From NCBI GenBank assembly GCA_016793165.1, contig JAEULA010000018.1, forward strand, positions 35,548 through 99,547: DNA of 64,000 nucleotides, written 5' to 3'. The position numbers were made by a program, and so were the translations under genes. The number at the start of each line of letters is the position of its first letter. The stretch's first letter is position 1. This DNA comes from Alphaproteobacteria bacterium. Lineage in GTDB: Bacteria; Pseudomonadota; Alphaproteobacteria; CACIAM-22H2. Positions 16,250-26,961 of the stretch are shown here, piece by piece. The notes beneath the pieces are model-generated. The model made no database searches. It had not been told where the DNA came from and saw only the letters and a list, made by a program, of their open reading frames with translations.

Positions 16250-18190
16250 ATGACGATGATGATCGGCAAACGCGCCGCCGCCACGCTGCTGGGCAGCCTG
16301 CTGCTCGCCGGCACCGCGCTGAGCGACGCCACAGCCCAGGCCGGCAAGTACAAGGAAGCGCCGATGCTGGCCGAACAGGTCAAGGCCGGCCGGCTGCCGG
16401 CGGTCGACCAGCGGCTGCCCGAGACCCCGCTCGTCGTCCCGACGGTCGAGCGCACCGGCCAGTACGGCGGCATCTGGCGCCGCGCGTTCCTCGGACCGGC
16501 CGACGCCAACAACTACGTCCGCGTCGTCTACGACTCGCTGTTCCGCTTCTCGCCGGACGGCTCCAAGCTCGAGCCGAAGATCGCATCCGCCGCCGAGCCG
16601 TCGGCCGACTTCAAGGTCTGGACGATCAAGCTGCGCAAGGGATCGCGCTGGTCGGACGGCGCCCCCTTCGGCGCCGACGACATCATGTTCTGGTACAAGG
16701 ACGTGCTTCTGAATAAGGACCTCACGGCTTCGCTGCCGGGCTGGATGCGCAACAAGGACGGCTCGCCCGCCCAGGTCGAGAAGATCGACGACGCGACGGT
16801 GAAGTTCACCTTCGCCGAGCCGGCGACCCTGTTCCTCACCGCGCTCACGGCGACCGATGGCGGCGACCGCACCTTCGCGGCGTTCCTGCCCGCGCACTAC
16901 CTGAAGAAGTTCCACCCGAGCTACACGCCGAAGGAGGAAGTCGACAAGGCCGCGCAGGCCGCCGGCTTCAAGACCTGGGTCGAGCTCTTCGCCGCGCGCA
17001 ACGCGCCGCCGGAGAATCCGGAGCGGCCGACGATGGCAGCGTGGGTCCCGACCAGCCGCGTCAGCGACCCGGTCTTCACCCTGCGCCGCAACCCCTATTT
17101 CGTGGGCGTCGATTCCGACGGCAACCAGCTGCCGTATTTCGACGAGGTGCGTTTCACCTACTTCGCCGACGCGCAGGCGCTGAATCTCGCGGCCATCGCC
17201 GGCGACTTCGACATGCAGGAGCGCCACATCAACATGACGAACTACCCGGTCTTCAAGGACCAGGAGAAGACGGGCAAGTACAAGGTCATCACCTGGCCGA
17301 CCTTCGGTGGCGCGGACGCGGCGATCAGCTTCAACCAGACCTACAAGGCCGATCCGGAGATGGCCAAGCTGATGGCGACGCGCGAGTTCCGCGTCGCCCT
17401 CTCGCACGCCATCAACCGCGACCAGATCAAGGAATCGGCGTTCCTCGGGCTCGGCGAGGCGCGCCAGGGCGTCGCGGCGCCGTGGCACCCGTACTATCCC
17501 GGCGACGACGTCGCGAAGAAGTACACGGCCTACGACGCAGCGACCGCCAACAAGCTGCTCGACGGGCTCGGCCTCACGAAGAAGGACGCCCAGGGCTTCC
17601 GCCTGCTGCCGAGCGGCAAGCCGGCGACGATCGAGATCTCGATCGTGCCGGCCTTCGGCGCCTGGCCGGACGTCGGACAGCTGGTCGCCAAGGACTGGGA
17701 GAAGGTCGGCATCAAGTCCATCGTGCAGATCCGGGAGCGCGCGCTGCACTTCAAGATGCGCGACGCCAACGAGCTGATGGCGGAGATCTGGAACCAGGAC
17801 ACGACCGGGTTCCCGTTCACGGGCAACACCAAGTTCGACGTCCGCATCCCGGCGATCCAGATCGGCAACTTCGGCCCGCTGCACGGCCAGTGGTACCGCA
17901 GCGGCGGCAAGGAGGGCGTGGAGCCGACTCCCGAGATCAAGAAGATCGTCGAGCTGATCGACACGGCGAAATCCGGCGGCCCCGACGTGCAGATCAAGTC
18001 GGCGCAGGAGATCTTCAAGATCTGGGCCGAGCAGCTCTACGAGGTCGGCGTCATCGGCCTCACGCCGATGATCCAGGGCGTCGTGGTGGTGAACAGCCGC
18101 ATGCGCAACGTGCCCTCGCAGCTCGGCAACGACTGGCCGCTGCGCACGCCCGGCAACGCGCGTCCGGAACAGTTCTTCTACCAGCGCTGA
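16250..18190 (+). CDS. Peptide/opine-type ABC transporter substrate-binding protein (family 5)
   Basis: 646 residues, longer than DppA (about 535), as in the family-5 members found in rhizobia for opines and oligosaccharides. The signal peptide is MTMMIGKRAAATLLGSLLLAG to about TAQA. SBP_bac_5 hallmarks: GGIWRRAFLGPAD, SLFRFSPDGSKLEPKIASA, WTIKLRKGSRWSDGAPFGADDIMFWYKDVL and FRVALSHAINRDQIKESAFLGLGEARQG. The start has GGGAGGAAACG before the ATG, and longer upstream frames run through the repeat. Two permeases and two ATPases follow. The ligand may be a peptide, opine or short glycan. Confidence 0.9.
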   Translation: MTMMIGKRAAATLLGSLLLAGTALSDATAQAGKYKEAPMLAEQVKAGRLPAVDQRLPETPLVVPTVERTGQYGGIWRRAFLGPADANNYVRVVYDSLFRFSPDGSKLEPKIASAAEPSADFKVWTIKLRKGSRWSDGAPFGADDIMFWYKDVLLNKDLTASLPGWMRNKDGSPAQVEKIDDATVKFTFAEPATLFLTALTATDGGDRTFAAFLPAHYLKKFHPSYTPKEEVDKAAQAAGFKTWVELFAARNAPPENPERPTMAAWVPTSRVSDPVFTLRRNPYFVGVDSDGNQLPYFDEVRFTYFADAQALNLAAIAGDFDMQERHINMTNYPVFKDQEKTGKYKVITWPTFGGADAAISFNQTYKADPEMAKLMATREFRVALSHAINRDQIKESAFLGLGEARQGVAAPWHPYYPGDDVAKKYTAYDAATANKLLDGLGLTKKDAQGFRLLPSGKPATIEISIVPAFGAWPDVGQLVAKDWEKVGIKSIVQIRERALHFKMRDANELMAEIWNQDTTGFPFTGNTKFDVRIPAIQIGNFGPLHGQWYRSGGKEGVEPTPEIKKIVELIDTAKSGGPDVQIKSAQEIFKIWAEQLYEVGVIGLTPMIQGVVVVNSRMRNVPSQLGNDWPLRTPGNARPEQFFYQR

Positions 18191-18200
18191 CTCCGTCCAT

Positions 18201-18341
18201 CCCCGCCCGTCGCGCCGAGCGCGGCGGGCGGGGTGGCCGCGCAGCGGGCGGGGCGGTCGCGAGCGGCGCCATGAGCCGCCGACGACCTCGCCGCCCGCGC
18301 TCCGCCCGGGCACCCCTCCCGCCGCTTCGCGACCGGAGGGG
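18201..18341. repeat. Composite palindromic element at a binding-protein/permease junction
   Basis: The first half has a 15-bp hairpin with one mismatch (arms 18201-18215 and 18219-18233), then GGTGGCCGCGCAGCGG. The second half, read on the opposite strand, repeats the plan: CCCCTCCGG, a hairpin and GGGAGGGG, then a GC-rich tail ending in GAGGTCG. The two halves are thus inverted, diverged copies. It occupies the gap between the binding-protein stop and the first permease. Confidence 0.6.
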
Positions 18342-18373
18342 ATGCACTTCGCCGCAGAACCCCTCCCGTCGCC

Positions 18374-19360
18374 ATGGCCCGCTTCATCCTCCAGCGCCTG
18401 ATGCTGCTGCCGCTGCTCATGATCGCGTTCTCGATCATGGTGTTCGCGATCGTGCAGGCGCCGCCGGGCGACTTCCTCACCAGCTACACGGCCACGCTCG
18501 CGTCGTCCGGCTCGTCGATCAGCGCCGAGCAGCTCGAAGCGCTGCGCCGACAGTACGGCCTCGACCAGCCGCTGGCGGTTCAGTACCTGAAGTGGATGCA
18601 GAGCCTGCTGGCCGGCGATCTCGGCCTGTCGCTGGAGTACCAGCGGCCGAATGCCGAGCTCATCGGCGAGGTCCTCGTCCTCACCCTCGTGCTCGCGCTG
18701 TTCTCCTTCGTGCTCACCTGGATCATCGCGGTTCCCGCGGGGATCTATTCCGCGACCCACCAGCGCTCCGTCGTCGATTACATCCTCACCGTCCTCAACT
18801 ACATCGGCGTCGCGACGCCGAACTTCATGCTCGCGCTCGTCCTGATGTGGGTCGCCTTCGCCTATTTCGGCATCGGCGTGACCGGCCTGTTCTCCGCCGA
18901 CATGGCGGGCGAGCCGTGGAGCTGGGCCAAGTTCGTCGACCTGCTGCAGCACGTCTGGCTGCCGGCCCTCGTGCTCGGCATCGCGGGCACCGCGCGGCTC
19001 ACGCGCGTGATGCGCGCGAACCTGCTCGACGAGCTCAACAAGCCCTACGTGATGACCGCCCGCGCCAAGGGCCTGTCGGAGTGGAAGCTCGTGTGGCGCT
19101 ATCCGGTGCGCCTCGCCTTCAACCCGCTGGTAAGCACGATCGGGTGGTACCTGCCCCAGCTGTTCTCCGGCAGCCTGATCGTCGCCACCGTGATGAACCT
19201 GCCGAACATCGGCCCGTTGCTGCTGCGGGCGCTTGTGAACCAGGACATGTACCTCGCCGGCGCGATCCTGCTGATCTACTGCTTCCTGACGATCATCGGC
19301 ACGCTGCTGTCCGACATCCTGTTGGCCTGGCTCGACCCGCGCATCCGGATGGACGGCTGA
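18374..19360 (+). CDS. Opp/Dpp-type ABC transporter permease (DppB-like)
   Basis: 328 residues with six membrane helices. The DppB-type N-terminus MARFILQRLMLLPLLMIAFSIMVFAIVQAPPGDFL is followed by a periplasmic part with LRRQYGLDQPLAVQYLKWM and GDLGLSLEY. The EAA loop is at NKPYVMTARAKGLSEWKLVWRYPVR. The gap after helix 1 and the ending LSDILLAWLDPRIRMDG match the larger DppB variants that pair with 600-residue family-5 receptors. The next permease starts two bases after this stop. Confidence 0.92.
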   Translation: MARFILQRLMLLPLLMIAFSIMVFAIVQAPPGDFLTSYTATLASSGSSISAEQLEALRRQYGLDQPLAVQYLKWMQSLLAGDLGLSLEYQRPNAELIGEVLVLTLVLALFSFVLTWIIAVPAGIYSATHQRSVVDYILTVLNYIGVATPNFMLALVLMWVAFAYFGIGVTGLFSADMAGEPWSWAKFVDLLQHVWLPALVLGIAGTARLTRVMRANLLDELNKPYVMTARAKGLSEWKLVWRYPVRLAFNPLVSTIGWYLPQLFSGSLIVATVMNLPNIGPLLLRALVNQDMYLAGAILLIYCFLTIIGTLLSDILLAWLDPRIRMDG

Positions 19361-19361
19361 G

Positions 19362-20477
19362 ATGGCGATCGCGAGCGAGACGACCTCGGCGGCGGAGGAG
19401 CGCATCTCCGTCGCGTCCAACTGGACGCTGGTGTGGTGGCGCTTCAGGAAGCACAAGCTGGCGCTGGTCAGCGCCGGAATCCTGGCGCTGCTCTACGCGG
19501 TCGTCCTGTGCCCGGACTTCTTCTCGACCCAGGATCCCGAGCGCACCGACGCGCGGCAGGCCTTCATCCCGATCCAGACGCTGCACCTGTTCGACGACGG
19601 GCGCCTCGATCCCTGGGTGCCCGGCATCGTCGGCAAGCGCAACCCCGTCACGCTGCGCATGGAGTGGCAGACGGACCCGAGCAAGAAGACCCGCGTCGGG
19701 TTCTTCGTGAAGGGGCCGGCCTATCGTCTCCTCGGCCTGGTCCCGATGAGCACGCATCTCGTCGGCCCGGTCGACCCGAACGACCGCATCTTCCTGCTCG
19801 GCTCCGACCGCCTCGGACGCGACCAGTGGTCGCGGATCATGCACGGCACCCAGACCTCGATGACCATCGGGCTGGTCGCCGTGACGCTCAGCGTCGTCCT
19901 CGGCGTCGTCCTCGGCGGCATCTCGGGCTACTACGGCGGTTGGCCGGACCAGGTGATCCAGCGGCTGATCGAGCTGCTGCAGTCGGTCCCCACGATCCCG
20001 ATCTGGCTCGCGCTCTCGGCCGCCTTGCCGCGCGACTGGACGCCGACGCAGGTCTTCTTCGCAATCACGGTGATCCTGTCGCTGATCGGCTGGACCACGC
20101 TCGGCCGCGAGGTGCGCGGACGCTTCCTCGCGCTGCGCGAGGAGGACTTCGTGCTCGCCGCCGATCTCGCCGGTGCCAGCCAGGCCCGCATCATCCTGCG
20201 CCACATGGTCCCGACGTTCCTCAGCCACATCATCGCGACGTCGTCGCTCGCGATCCCGGTGATGATCATCAACGAGACGTCGCTGTCCTTCCTCGGGCTG
20301 GGCATCCGGCCGCCGGCGATCAGCTGGGGCGTGCTGCTGCAGGAGGCGCAGAACATCCAGACGCTGGCGCTCGCGCCGTGGCTGCTGATCCCCGGCCTCC
20401 TGGTCATCGTCGCCGTGCTCGCGTTCAACCTGGTCGGCGACGGCCTGCGCGACGCCTCGGACCCGTACAGCAAATGA
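19362..20477 (+). CDS. Opp/Dpp-type ABC transporter permease (DppC-like)
   Basis: 371 residues, partner of the preceding permease. The N-terminal cytoplasmic part with [30 protein letters not shown] is typical of OppC. A long periplasmic insertion (about residues 55-130) makes it larger than DppC (about 300), a common feature of this subtype. The conserved [27 protein letters not shown] and the EAA loop [24 protein letters not shown] are present. Its stop overlaps the ATPase gene (ATGA). Confidence 0.92.
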   Translation: MAIASETTSAAEERISVASNWTLVWWRFRKHKLALVSAGILALLYAVVLCPDFFSTQDPERTDARQAFIPIQTLHLFDDGRLDPWVPGIVGKRNPVTLRMEWQTDPSKKTRVGFFVKGPAYRLLGLVPMSTHLVGPVDPNDRIFLLGSDRLGRDQWSRIMHGTQTSMTIGLVAVTLSVVLGVVLGGISGYYGGWPDQVIQRLIELLQSVPTIPIWLALSAALPRDWTPTQVFFAITVILSLIGWTTLGREVRGRFLALREEDFVLAADLAGASQARIILRHMVPTFLSHIIATSSLAIPVMIINETSLSFLGLGIRPPAISWGVLLQEAQNIQTLALAPWLLIPGLLVIVAVLAFNLVGDGLRDASDPYSK

Positions 20478-21534
20478 CGACGCCCACATCAGGGCCCCTG
20501 CTGAGCGTCCGCGACCTGCGTGTCGCCTTCGGACTCGACGAAGGGACCGTTCGCGCGGTCGACGGCGCCAGCTTCGACGTCATGCCGGGGCAGGTCCTCG
20601 GCATCGTCGGCGAGAGCGGCTGCGGCAAGAGCGTCACGATGAAGGCGATACTCCAGCTCGTCGACGAGCCCGGGCGGATCGCCGGCGGCGAGATCCTGTT
20701 CCGCTGCCGCAGCGGCGTCGCGGCGGGCGGCGAGGAGGTCGTCGACCTCGCGAAGCTGCCGCGCCGGGGCGCGCGGATGCGCGCGATCCGGGGCGCCGAG
20801 ATCGCGCTGATCCCGCAGGAGCCGATGGCGGCGTTCAGCCCGGTGCACACGGTCGGCGACCAGATCGTCGAGGCGATCCAGCTCCACCGGCGGCAGTGGC
20901 GGCCGGAGGGCGGCACGCTGAGCCGCAAGGACGCGCACGACATCGTCGTCGACCTGTTCCGCGACGTCGGCATCTCGATGCCCGAACAGCGCGTCGGCGC
21001 CTATTCCTGGCAGCTCTCGGGCGGCCTGCGCCAGCGCGCGATGATCGCGATGGCGCTGTCGTGCAAGCCGCGGCTGCTGATCGCCGACGAGCCGACGACG
21101 GCGATCGACGTGACGACCCAGGCGCAGGTCCTGGCCCTGCTGCGCGAGCTACAGCGCAAGTACGGCACGGCGATCATCTTCATCACCCACGACCTCGGCG
21201 TGATCGCGCAGATGGCGAACCACGTCGTCGTCATGTATCTCGGCCGCGTGATGGAACAGGGGCCCGTCGACGCGATCTTCCACGCGCCGAGACATCCCTA
21301 CACCCAGGCCCTGCTGCGCTCGATGCCCAGCCTGCACGGCGCGACGCGCATCGCGCTGCCGACGATCGCGGGCACGCTGCCGCACCCGTTCAACCGGCCC
21401 GCCGGCTGCCCCTTCCATCCGCGCTGCGGGGACTCGATCGCCGGACGATGCACGACGCGCGTTCCGAGCCTGCAGCCGATCGGCGAGCGCCAGGCGGTGA
21501 GCTGCTTCCTCCACCACGACGTGGCGGACGCGTC

Positions 21535-21538
<4 letters not shown>
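20474..21538 (+). CDS. Opp/Dpp-type ABC transporter ATP-binding protein (OppD-like)
   Basis: 354 residues. Walker A GESGCGKS is at 46-53 and the signature LSGGLRQR starts at 181, followed by Walker B in [12 protein letters not shown]. The C-terminal oligopeptide extension with [27 protein letters not shown] and the cysteine-bearing [12 protein letters not shown], typical of OppD/OppF proteins and able to hold an iron-sulfur cluster, is complete. The ATG is in an ATGA overlap with the permease gene. It drives the importer together with the next subunit. Confidence 0.93.
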
Positions 21539-22548
<1,010 letters not shown>

Positions 22549-22579
22549 TGCCGTCTCGACGCTCCGGCGACGGCGAGGA

Positions 22580-23353
22580 TCAAGCCGGCGCGAGCGCGAG
22601 ATCGGCGTCGACGAGCAGCCGCTCGCGCCGGCCGCGCACGACGTCGATCCCGACGCCGTACGCGGCGCCGGTGCGCGGATCGGCGAGCAGCATCGCCGGC
22701 GCGCCGTCGCGCACCGTGCGCCCCGCCTCGATCAGCACCATGCGGTCGGCGAAGCGCGCGGCCAGCGACAGGTCGTGGACGGCGAAGATGGTGACCAGCG
22801 CGCGCGCGCGCGTCGCCGACGCGACCGCCTGCAGCACGACCAGCTGGTGATGGAGGTCGAGAGCGCTGGTGGGCTCGTCGAGCAGGAGGATGTCGGGGTC
22901 GCGCACGAGGGCCTGCGCCATCGCGGCGAGCTGCTGCTGGCCGCCGCTCAAGCGCCCGAGCTCCCGGTCGGCGAGACCCTCGATGCCGAGCTCGTCGAGC
23001 ACTTCGGCGACGCGCGCCTCCTCGGCCGCATCGACGTGCCACGATCGGCCCTGCTTGAGCGCGACCAGCAGCGCCTCGAAGACGGTCAGGCCGACGCTCG
23101 CCGCGAAGCTCTGCGGCATGAGCGCGATGCGCGTGCGCGCCTCGCGGAGCGGGAGCCGGCGGCCGTCGAGCGCGACCTCGCCCGCGCGTCTCGGCGCGAG
23201 CCCCGCGATCCCCCGCAGCAGCGTCGACTTCCCGGCGCCGTTGGGGCCGATCAACGCTGTCATCGTGCCGCGCGCGACGGACGTCAGGCTCGCCTCGGAG
23301 ACGATCATGCGCCCGTCGAGCGTCACCGCGAGCCCGGCGACATCGAGGCTCAT
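22580..23353 (-). CDS. Iron/siderophore-type ABC transporter ATP-binding protein (FecE/BtuD type)
   Basis: 257 residues. Walker A GPNGAGKS is at 36-43, the signature LSGGQQQ at 135-141, Walker B ILLLDE at 155-160 and the switch histidine at 193 (AVHDLSLAARFADRMVLIEAGR). GPNGAGKSTLLRGIAGL and LDEPTSALDLHHQ are typical of the Fe3+-siderophore, heme and cobalamin group. The ATG overlaps the permease stop (ATGA), so the three genes on this strand are coupled. It is the last gene of the operon. Confidence 0.92.
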   Translation of the reverse strand: MSLDVAGLAVTLDGRMIVSEASLTSVARGTMTALIGPNGAGKSTLLRGIAGLAPRRAGEVALDGRRLPLREARTRIALMPQSFAASVGLTVFEALLVALKQGRSWHVDAAEEARVAEVLDELGIEGLADRELGRLSGGQQQLAAMAQALVRDPDILLLDEPTSALDLHHQLVVLQAVASATRARALVTIFAVHDLSLAARFADRMVLIEAGRTVRDGAPAMLLADPRTGAAYGVGIDVVRGRRERLLVDADLALAPA

Positions 23354-24432
23354 GATGCCGCCAGCCGCGCGCGGCGCCCGAACACGATCGCCAGGAACAC
23401 CGGAATTCCGATCAGCGACGTGATCATTCCGATGGGATAGATGACGCCCGGCGTGATCGTCTTGGACAGGATCGACGCGAAGGAGAGCACGCCCGCGCCG
23501 ATCAGCGCCGAGAGCGGCACGAGCATCCGCTGGTCCTCGCCGATCAGCAGGCGCGCGACATGCGGGCCGACCAGCCCGACGAAGCCGATCGTGCCCACGA
23601 AGGCCACAGCGGTGGCGGCCAGCATCGACACGACGAACAGCGCCTCCAGCCGCAGGCGGGTGACCGGGACTCCGAGGCTGAGCGCGCGCGTCTCGCCCAG
23701 GCGCAGCGCCGTGAGCGGCCATGCGCGCAGGATCGACCATCCGAGGCCGCCGGCCAGCACCAGCGCGCAGACCGCCAGCTTCGGCCATGTCGCCCGCTGC
23801 AGCGAACCCATGATCCAGAACACGATCTGCTGCAGCTTCACCTCCGAGGCCCCGTACTCGAGGAAGGCGAGAAGCGCATTGAAGGTGAACATGATCGCGA
23901 TGCCGACCATCACGATCATCGACGTGCCGCCGCCGCGCCACCGCGAGACGGCGAAGAGCAGCAGGCTCGCGAGGAGCGCGAACCCGAAGGCGTGCGCCGC
24001 GACGATCGACGCCCCGACCGCCGGCCACAGGCCGGCGCCGGCGACGATCGCCAGCGCCGCGCCGAAGCTGGCCGCCGCGGCGAGGCCGAGCGTGAAGGGC
24101 TCCGCCAGGGGGTTATCGAGGATCGTCTGCATCTGCGCACCGCCGATCGCGAGCATCGCGCCGATCAGGACCGCGGCCAGGGCGACGGGCATGCGGAGGT
24201 CCCAGACGATCATGTGGAGCTTCGCGCCCTGGCTGCCCGGCGAGAGGATCGCCTCGACGACCCGATCGAGCGCGAAGTTCCCGGGCCCGACCGACACGTC
24301 GGCGACGACCCCGGCGAGGACGAGCGCCGCGGCGACGGCGATCACCGTCGCCCGCCGGCGTACGCGCCGGCGAAAGGATTCGACGGCCGTTCCCATCGGA
24401 GGGGCAGCGGCGACGACCGCGACCGGTGTCAT
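23350..24432 (-). CDS. Iron/siderophore-type ABC transporter permease (FecCD/BtuC type)
   Basis: 360 residues, FecCD family, with about ten membrane helices. Landmarks are LRMPVALAAVLIGAMLAIGGAQMQTILDNPLAEPFTLGLAAAASFGAALAI, the start of the transmembrane core, and VAFVGTIGFVGLVGPHVARLLIGEDQRMLVPLSALIGAG, the cytoplasmic helix that docks the ATPase. A single permease gene implies a homodimer. It overlaps both neighbours by four bases. Confidence 0.92.
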   Translation of the reverse strand: MTPVAVVAAAPPMGTAVESFRRRVRRRATVIAVAAALVLAGVVADVSVGPGNFALDRVVEAILSPGSQGAKLHMIVWDLRMPVALAAVLIGAMLAIGGAQMQTILDNPLAEPFTLGLAAAASFGAALAIVAGAGLWPAVGASIVAAHAFGFALLASLLLFAVSRWRGGGTSMIVMVGIAIMFTFNALLAFLEYGASEVKLQQIVFWIMGSLQRATWPKLAVCALVLAGGLGWSILRAWPLTALRLGETRALSLGVPVTRLRLEALFVVSMLAATAVAFVGTIGFVGLVGPHVARLLIGEDQRMLVPLSALIGAGVLSFASILSKTITPGVIYPIGMITSLIGIPVFLAIVFGRRARLAAS

Positions 24433-25616
24433 GGCAGGCCGCTCCAGAACACGCCCTCGAACTCGATCGGCAGGAACCGGCGATGCAGCGTCGCGAAGGT
24501 CTGCACGGGATCGAGATCGGCGAACGCCTCGGGATGCAGCCACTTCGCCATCGCCTGGATCGCGACCACGAAGTAGGGACCATTGTAGAACTGGTGGTAG
24601 ATCGAGAAGAACCGGCGCTCGCGCACGGCCTGCATGTCGCGCCAACCCGGCCGTGCGGCCAGGGCCGCGAGTCGCGCCTGGACGGCGGCCGGCTTGGCGT
24701 CGTAGCCGAGGAGCACGGCGGTCGTGTCGGGCACGGCCTCCGACCAGTTGGCGCCGGTGCCGATCACGACGTCGATGGGATCGACGAAGACCGCCTCGGG
24801 ATTGACCTTTCCGCCGAAGCCGCTGAACCGCGCCGAGCCCCAATTGCGGCCGCCCGCCAGCGCCACGAACTGGCCGTAGTTGAACGGCCCGAAGGTCTGG
24901 CAGCACTCCGGCGCATAGCCTGCCGCGCGCTCGACGAACACCAGCGGCCGGCGTTCGAGGGGAATCGCCGCGATGCGCGTGGCGACGCGCCCCAGCTCGG
25001 CCTCGTGGAAGGCCACGAAGGACTCGGCGCGCGCCTCGCGATCGAAGGCGGCACCGAGCGCCCGGATCGAAATCGCGGCGTTCCGCACGGGGTCGTCGAG
25101 GAAGTCGACGAAGATGAACGGGATCCCGGCGCGGTCGAGGCGGTCGAGGACGCCGCCCTCGGCAAGCCGCGGCTGCAATCCGAGGGGGAAGATGACGAGA
25201 TCGGCATCGATCGCCGCCGCCCGTTCGACGCTGAAGTCCGACGCATAGGCGTTGCCGAACACCGCGAGCCGCGCAAGCCCGGGGAACCTCGCCTTGTAGC
25301 GGCGGAAGGCGTCGGGATCGAACTTCGCAAGGTCGTCCGCCCAGCCCGCCAGCCTGGCGAAGGGATCCTCGGTCTCGAGGATCGCGAGCGCGTAGAGGAT
25401 GCGGCCTTCGGCCAGCACCGCCCGCGAGACACGTCGCGGCACGGCCACGCTGCGGCCGGCCGCATCGACGACCACGCGCATCGCGCCCGCGCCGAGGGCC
25501 GGCGCCGGCGCCTGCGCCAGGCCCCGACCGGGCAGAGCGAACGCAAGCAGGAGGATCAGCACAGCGAGAGCAATGCCGCCGGCGAGGCGGCGCGAAAACG
25601 GATCAGGATCGGACAT
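24429..25616 (-). CDS. Iron/siderophore-type ABC transporter substrate-binding protein (class III)
   Basis: 395 residues. The signal peptide (hydrophobic about residues 10-33, ending near GLAQAP) precedes a class III, helix-bridged receptor: VVVDAAGRSVAVPRRVSRAVLAEGRILYALAILETEDPFARLAGWADDL and then ADLVIFPLG. The second lobe includes VDPIDVVIGTGANWSE. The family binds iron-siderophores, heme or cobalamin; which one is not evident. It is the first gene of a three-gene operon, and a Fur-box-like palindrome lies 36-50 bases upstream of the ATG. No TonB-dependent receptor is linked. Confidence 0.87.
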   Translation of the reverse strand: MSDPDPFSRRLAGGIALAVLILLLAFALPGRGLAQAPAPALGAGAMRVVVDAAGRSVAVPRRVSRAVLAEGRILYALAILETEDPFARLAGWADDLAKFDPDAFRRYKARFPGLARLAVFGNAYASDFSVERAAAIDADLVIFPLGLQPRLAEGGVLDRLDRAGIPFIFVDFLDDPVRNAAISIRALGAAFDREARAESFVAFHEAELGRVATRIAAIPLERRPLVFVERAAGYAPECCQTFGPFNYGQFVALAGGRNWGSARFSGFGGKVNPEAVFVDPIDVVIGTGANWSEAVPDTTAVLLGYDAKPAAVQARLAALAARPGWRDMQAVRERRFFSIYHQFYNGPYFVVAIQAMAKWLHPEAFADLDPVQTFATLHRRFLPIEFEGVFWSGLP

Positions 25617-25931
25617 GAGCGGGCTCGGGATGCGAAGGGGTCAATTGCGGTTGCGAGTCATTCGCATATTCAGTCCCGTCGAGCAAGCCTCGTCGTACCG
25701 GCGGATCGGCCGCTCGCGGCGCGCGCGACGCGATGACGCGGCGCCAGCGTCGCCGCCGCTCGAATCGTCGGCGCAAGCCCAAGACGACCGCACCGGTCTC
25801 CGGGAACTCGCCTTGCGAAGATGGGACGCGAGGTGCGCGCATCGCCGCGCGCGACGTCGCGACGGGCGCCGCGCGGACCGCTTGCGCGATTGCGCCAGAC
25901 CCGAGGAACGGGCCGATTCGGCGCCCGGCGC
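25617..25931. other. Intergenic region carrying the iron-operon promoter
   Basis: No gene is supported in these 315 bases, which separate two minus-strand operons. The part near 25641-25675 is A+T-rich and contains the Fur-box-like palindrome. The rest is GC-rich and featureless to my reading. Confidence 0.5.
25652..25666 (-). promoter_or_regulatory. Fur-box-like operator upstream of the iron importer
   Basis: TGCGAGTCATTCGCA is a perfect 5-5-5 palindrome (TGCGA and TCGCA around GTCAT) in an AT-richer pocket, 36 bases before the start of the receptor gene. It resembles the TGCRAATNATTYGCA form of Fur/Mur-type boxes in proteobacteria. Iron repression of the operon is inferred from this and from the genes' function. 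Confidence 0.5.
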
Positions 25932-26858
25932 CTACTCCGCCACGGCGCGCGCCGTCCGCGAGATGTTCCAGCCGGCCACGATCGCCGCGAGGCGCTCGCG
26001 GTCGGCAGGATCGAGGATGTCGGCGCCGGGATGTCGCACCGGTCCGACCTTCATGCCAAGCATGCCCATCGCCTCCTTGACCACGGTGACGTTGGCGCCG
26101 TTGCCGTGGCGGGCGCGCAGCTGTTCGAAGCCGGCGATGCCGTCCACCAGACGGCGCGCGACGGGGTAGTGGCCCGCCTCGAGCGCCTCGTGGATCGCGA
26201 GCGAGCGCTCGGGCCAGACATTGACCAGACCGGAGGTGAAGCCGCGCGCGCCGAGCGCATAGAACGGCGCCGCCCAACCCTCGGCGAGGCCGCAGACCCA
26301 GACCGCGGCGGCGTGGCTCGCCTCGCGCAGGCATGCCGCCAGCAGCATCAAATTCGTCGTCGCGAACTTCAACCCGGCAAGATTCGGGTGTGCAGCCAGC
26401 CGCACGAGGTCGTTAACGCCGATCGCGTCGGAGCGGACATAGGCGACGACCGGTATCGGGCTCGCCTCGGCGATCGCCTCGAAATAGGCGGCCTGCGCAT
26501 GCGGCGCGGCGAACGGGTCGACAGGATGGTGGACCATCGCCGCGTGCGCACCGGCGCGCGCCATCGTCCGGGTCGCGGCGATCGCCTCGCCGCGCGAGCG
26601 GCCGACCGCGACCGTCAGCACCGCGTGGCCGGCATTGGCCTCGATCGCCGCGTGCTGCACGCGTTCGACCTCTCCGGGCTCCAACGCATAGTACTCGCCG
26701 GTGTTGCCGCAGGAGACGATGTTGTGCACGCCCGCCGTCGCGATCCGCTTGACCACGCGCGCGAGCATCGCGGTGTCGACGGAGCCGTCCGCGGCATAGG
26801 GCGTCACATGGACCCCGGAGACGCCGCCCAATGCGGCGCGGATGCGTGCGATCGTCAT
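25932..26858 (-). CDS. DapA-family aldolase/dehydratase
   Basis: 308 residues, TIM-barrel of the dihydrodipicolinate synthase/N-acetylneuraminate lyase family. The Schiff-base lysine is Lys164 (in AGLKFATTN). The barrel tyrosine corresponds to Tyr140 (VVAYVRSD), and the GNTGEYYALEPGE segment (51-63) matches the usual G-x-x-GE phosphate/carboxylate motif. The residues around Y140 differ from the YNxP form of true DapA, so a lysine-biosynthesis role is unlikely; a 2-keto-3-deoxy sugar-acid aldolase or dehydratase is more probable. A GGAGAG ribosome site precedes the ATG. The PfkB kinase gene is just upstream on the same strand. Confidence 0.85.
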   Translation of the reverse strand: MTIARIRAALGGVSGVHVTPYAADGSVDTAMLARVVKRIATAGVHNIVSCGNTGEYYALEPGEVERVQHAAIEANAGHAVLTVAVGRSRGEAIAATRTMARAGAHAAMVHHPVDPFAAPHAQAAYFEAIAEASPIPVVAYVRSDAIGVNDLVRLAAHPNLAGLKFATTNLMLLAACLREASHAAAVWVCGLAEGWAAPFYALGARGFTSGLVNVWPERSLAIHEALEAGHYPVARRLVDGIAGFEQLRARHGNGANVTVVKEAMGMLGMKVGPVRHPGADILDPADRERLAAIVAGWNISRTARAVAE

Positions 26859-26961
26859 GAGGCTCTCCTCGGCGCGGGACACGACAGCGGCGATCCTTGT
26901 GCCGACACGGCTCGCCGCGCAACTCCCCTCTCGGCGGCAGCGCATGGTCCCGGCGCGGCGG

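Noticed and set aside
16148..19456. Open frame of over 1000 codons on the minus strand
   Set aside because: It lies antisense to the Opp-type receptor and first permease, is extremely rich in Arg, Glu, Asp and Gly, and has no family features. At this G+C level, long antisense frames arise from codon bias.
25932..26858. 4-hydroxy-tetrahydrodipicolinate synthase for lysine
   Set aside because: The active-site surroundings differ from true DapA and the gene context is sugar catabolism.
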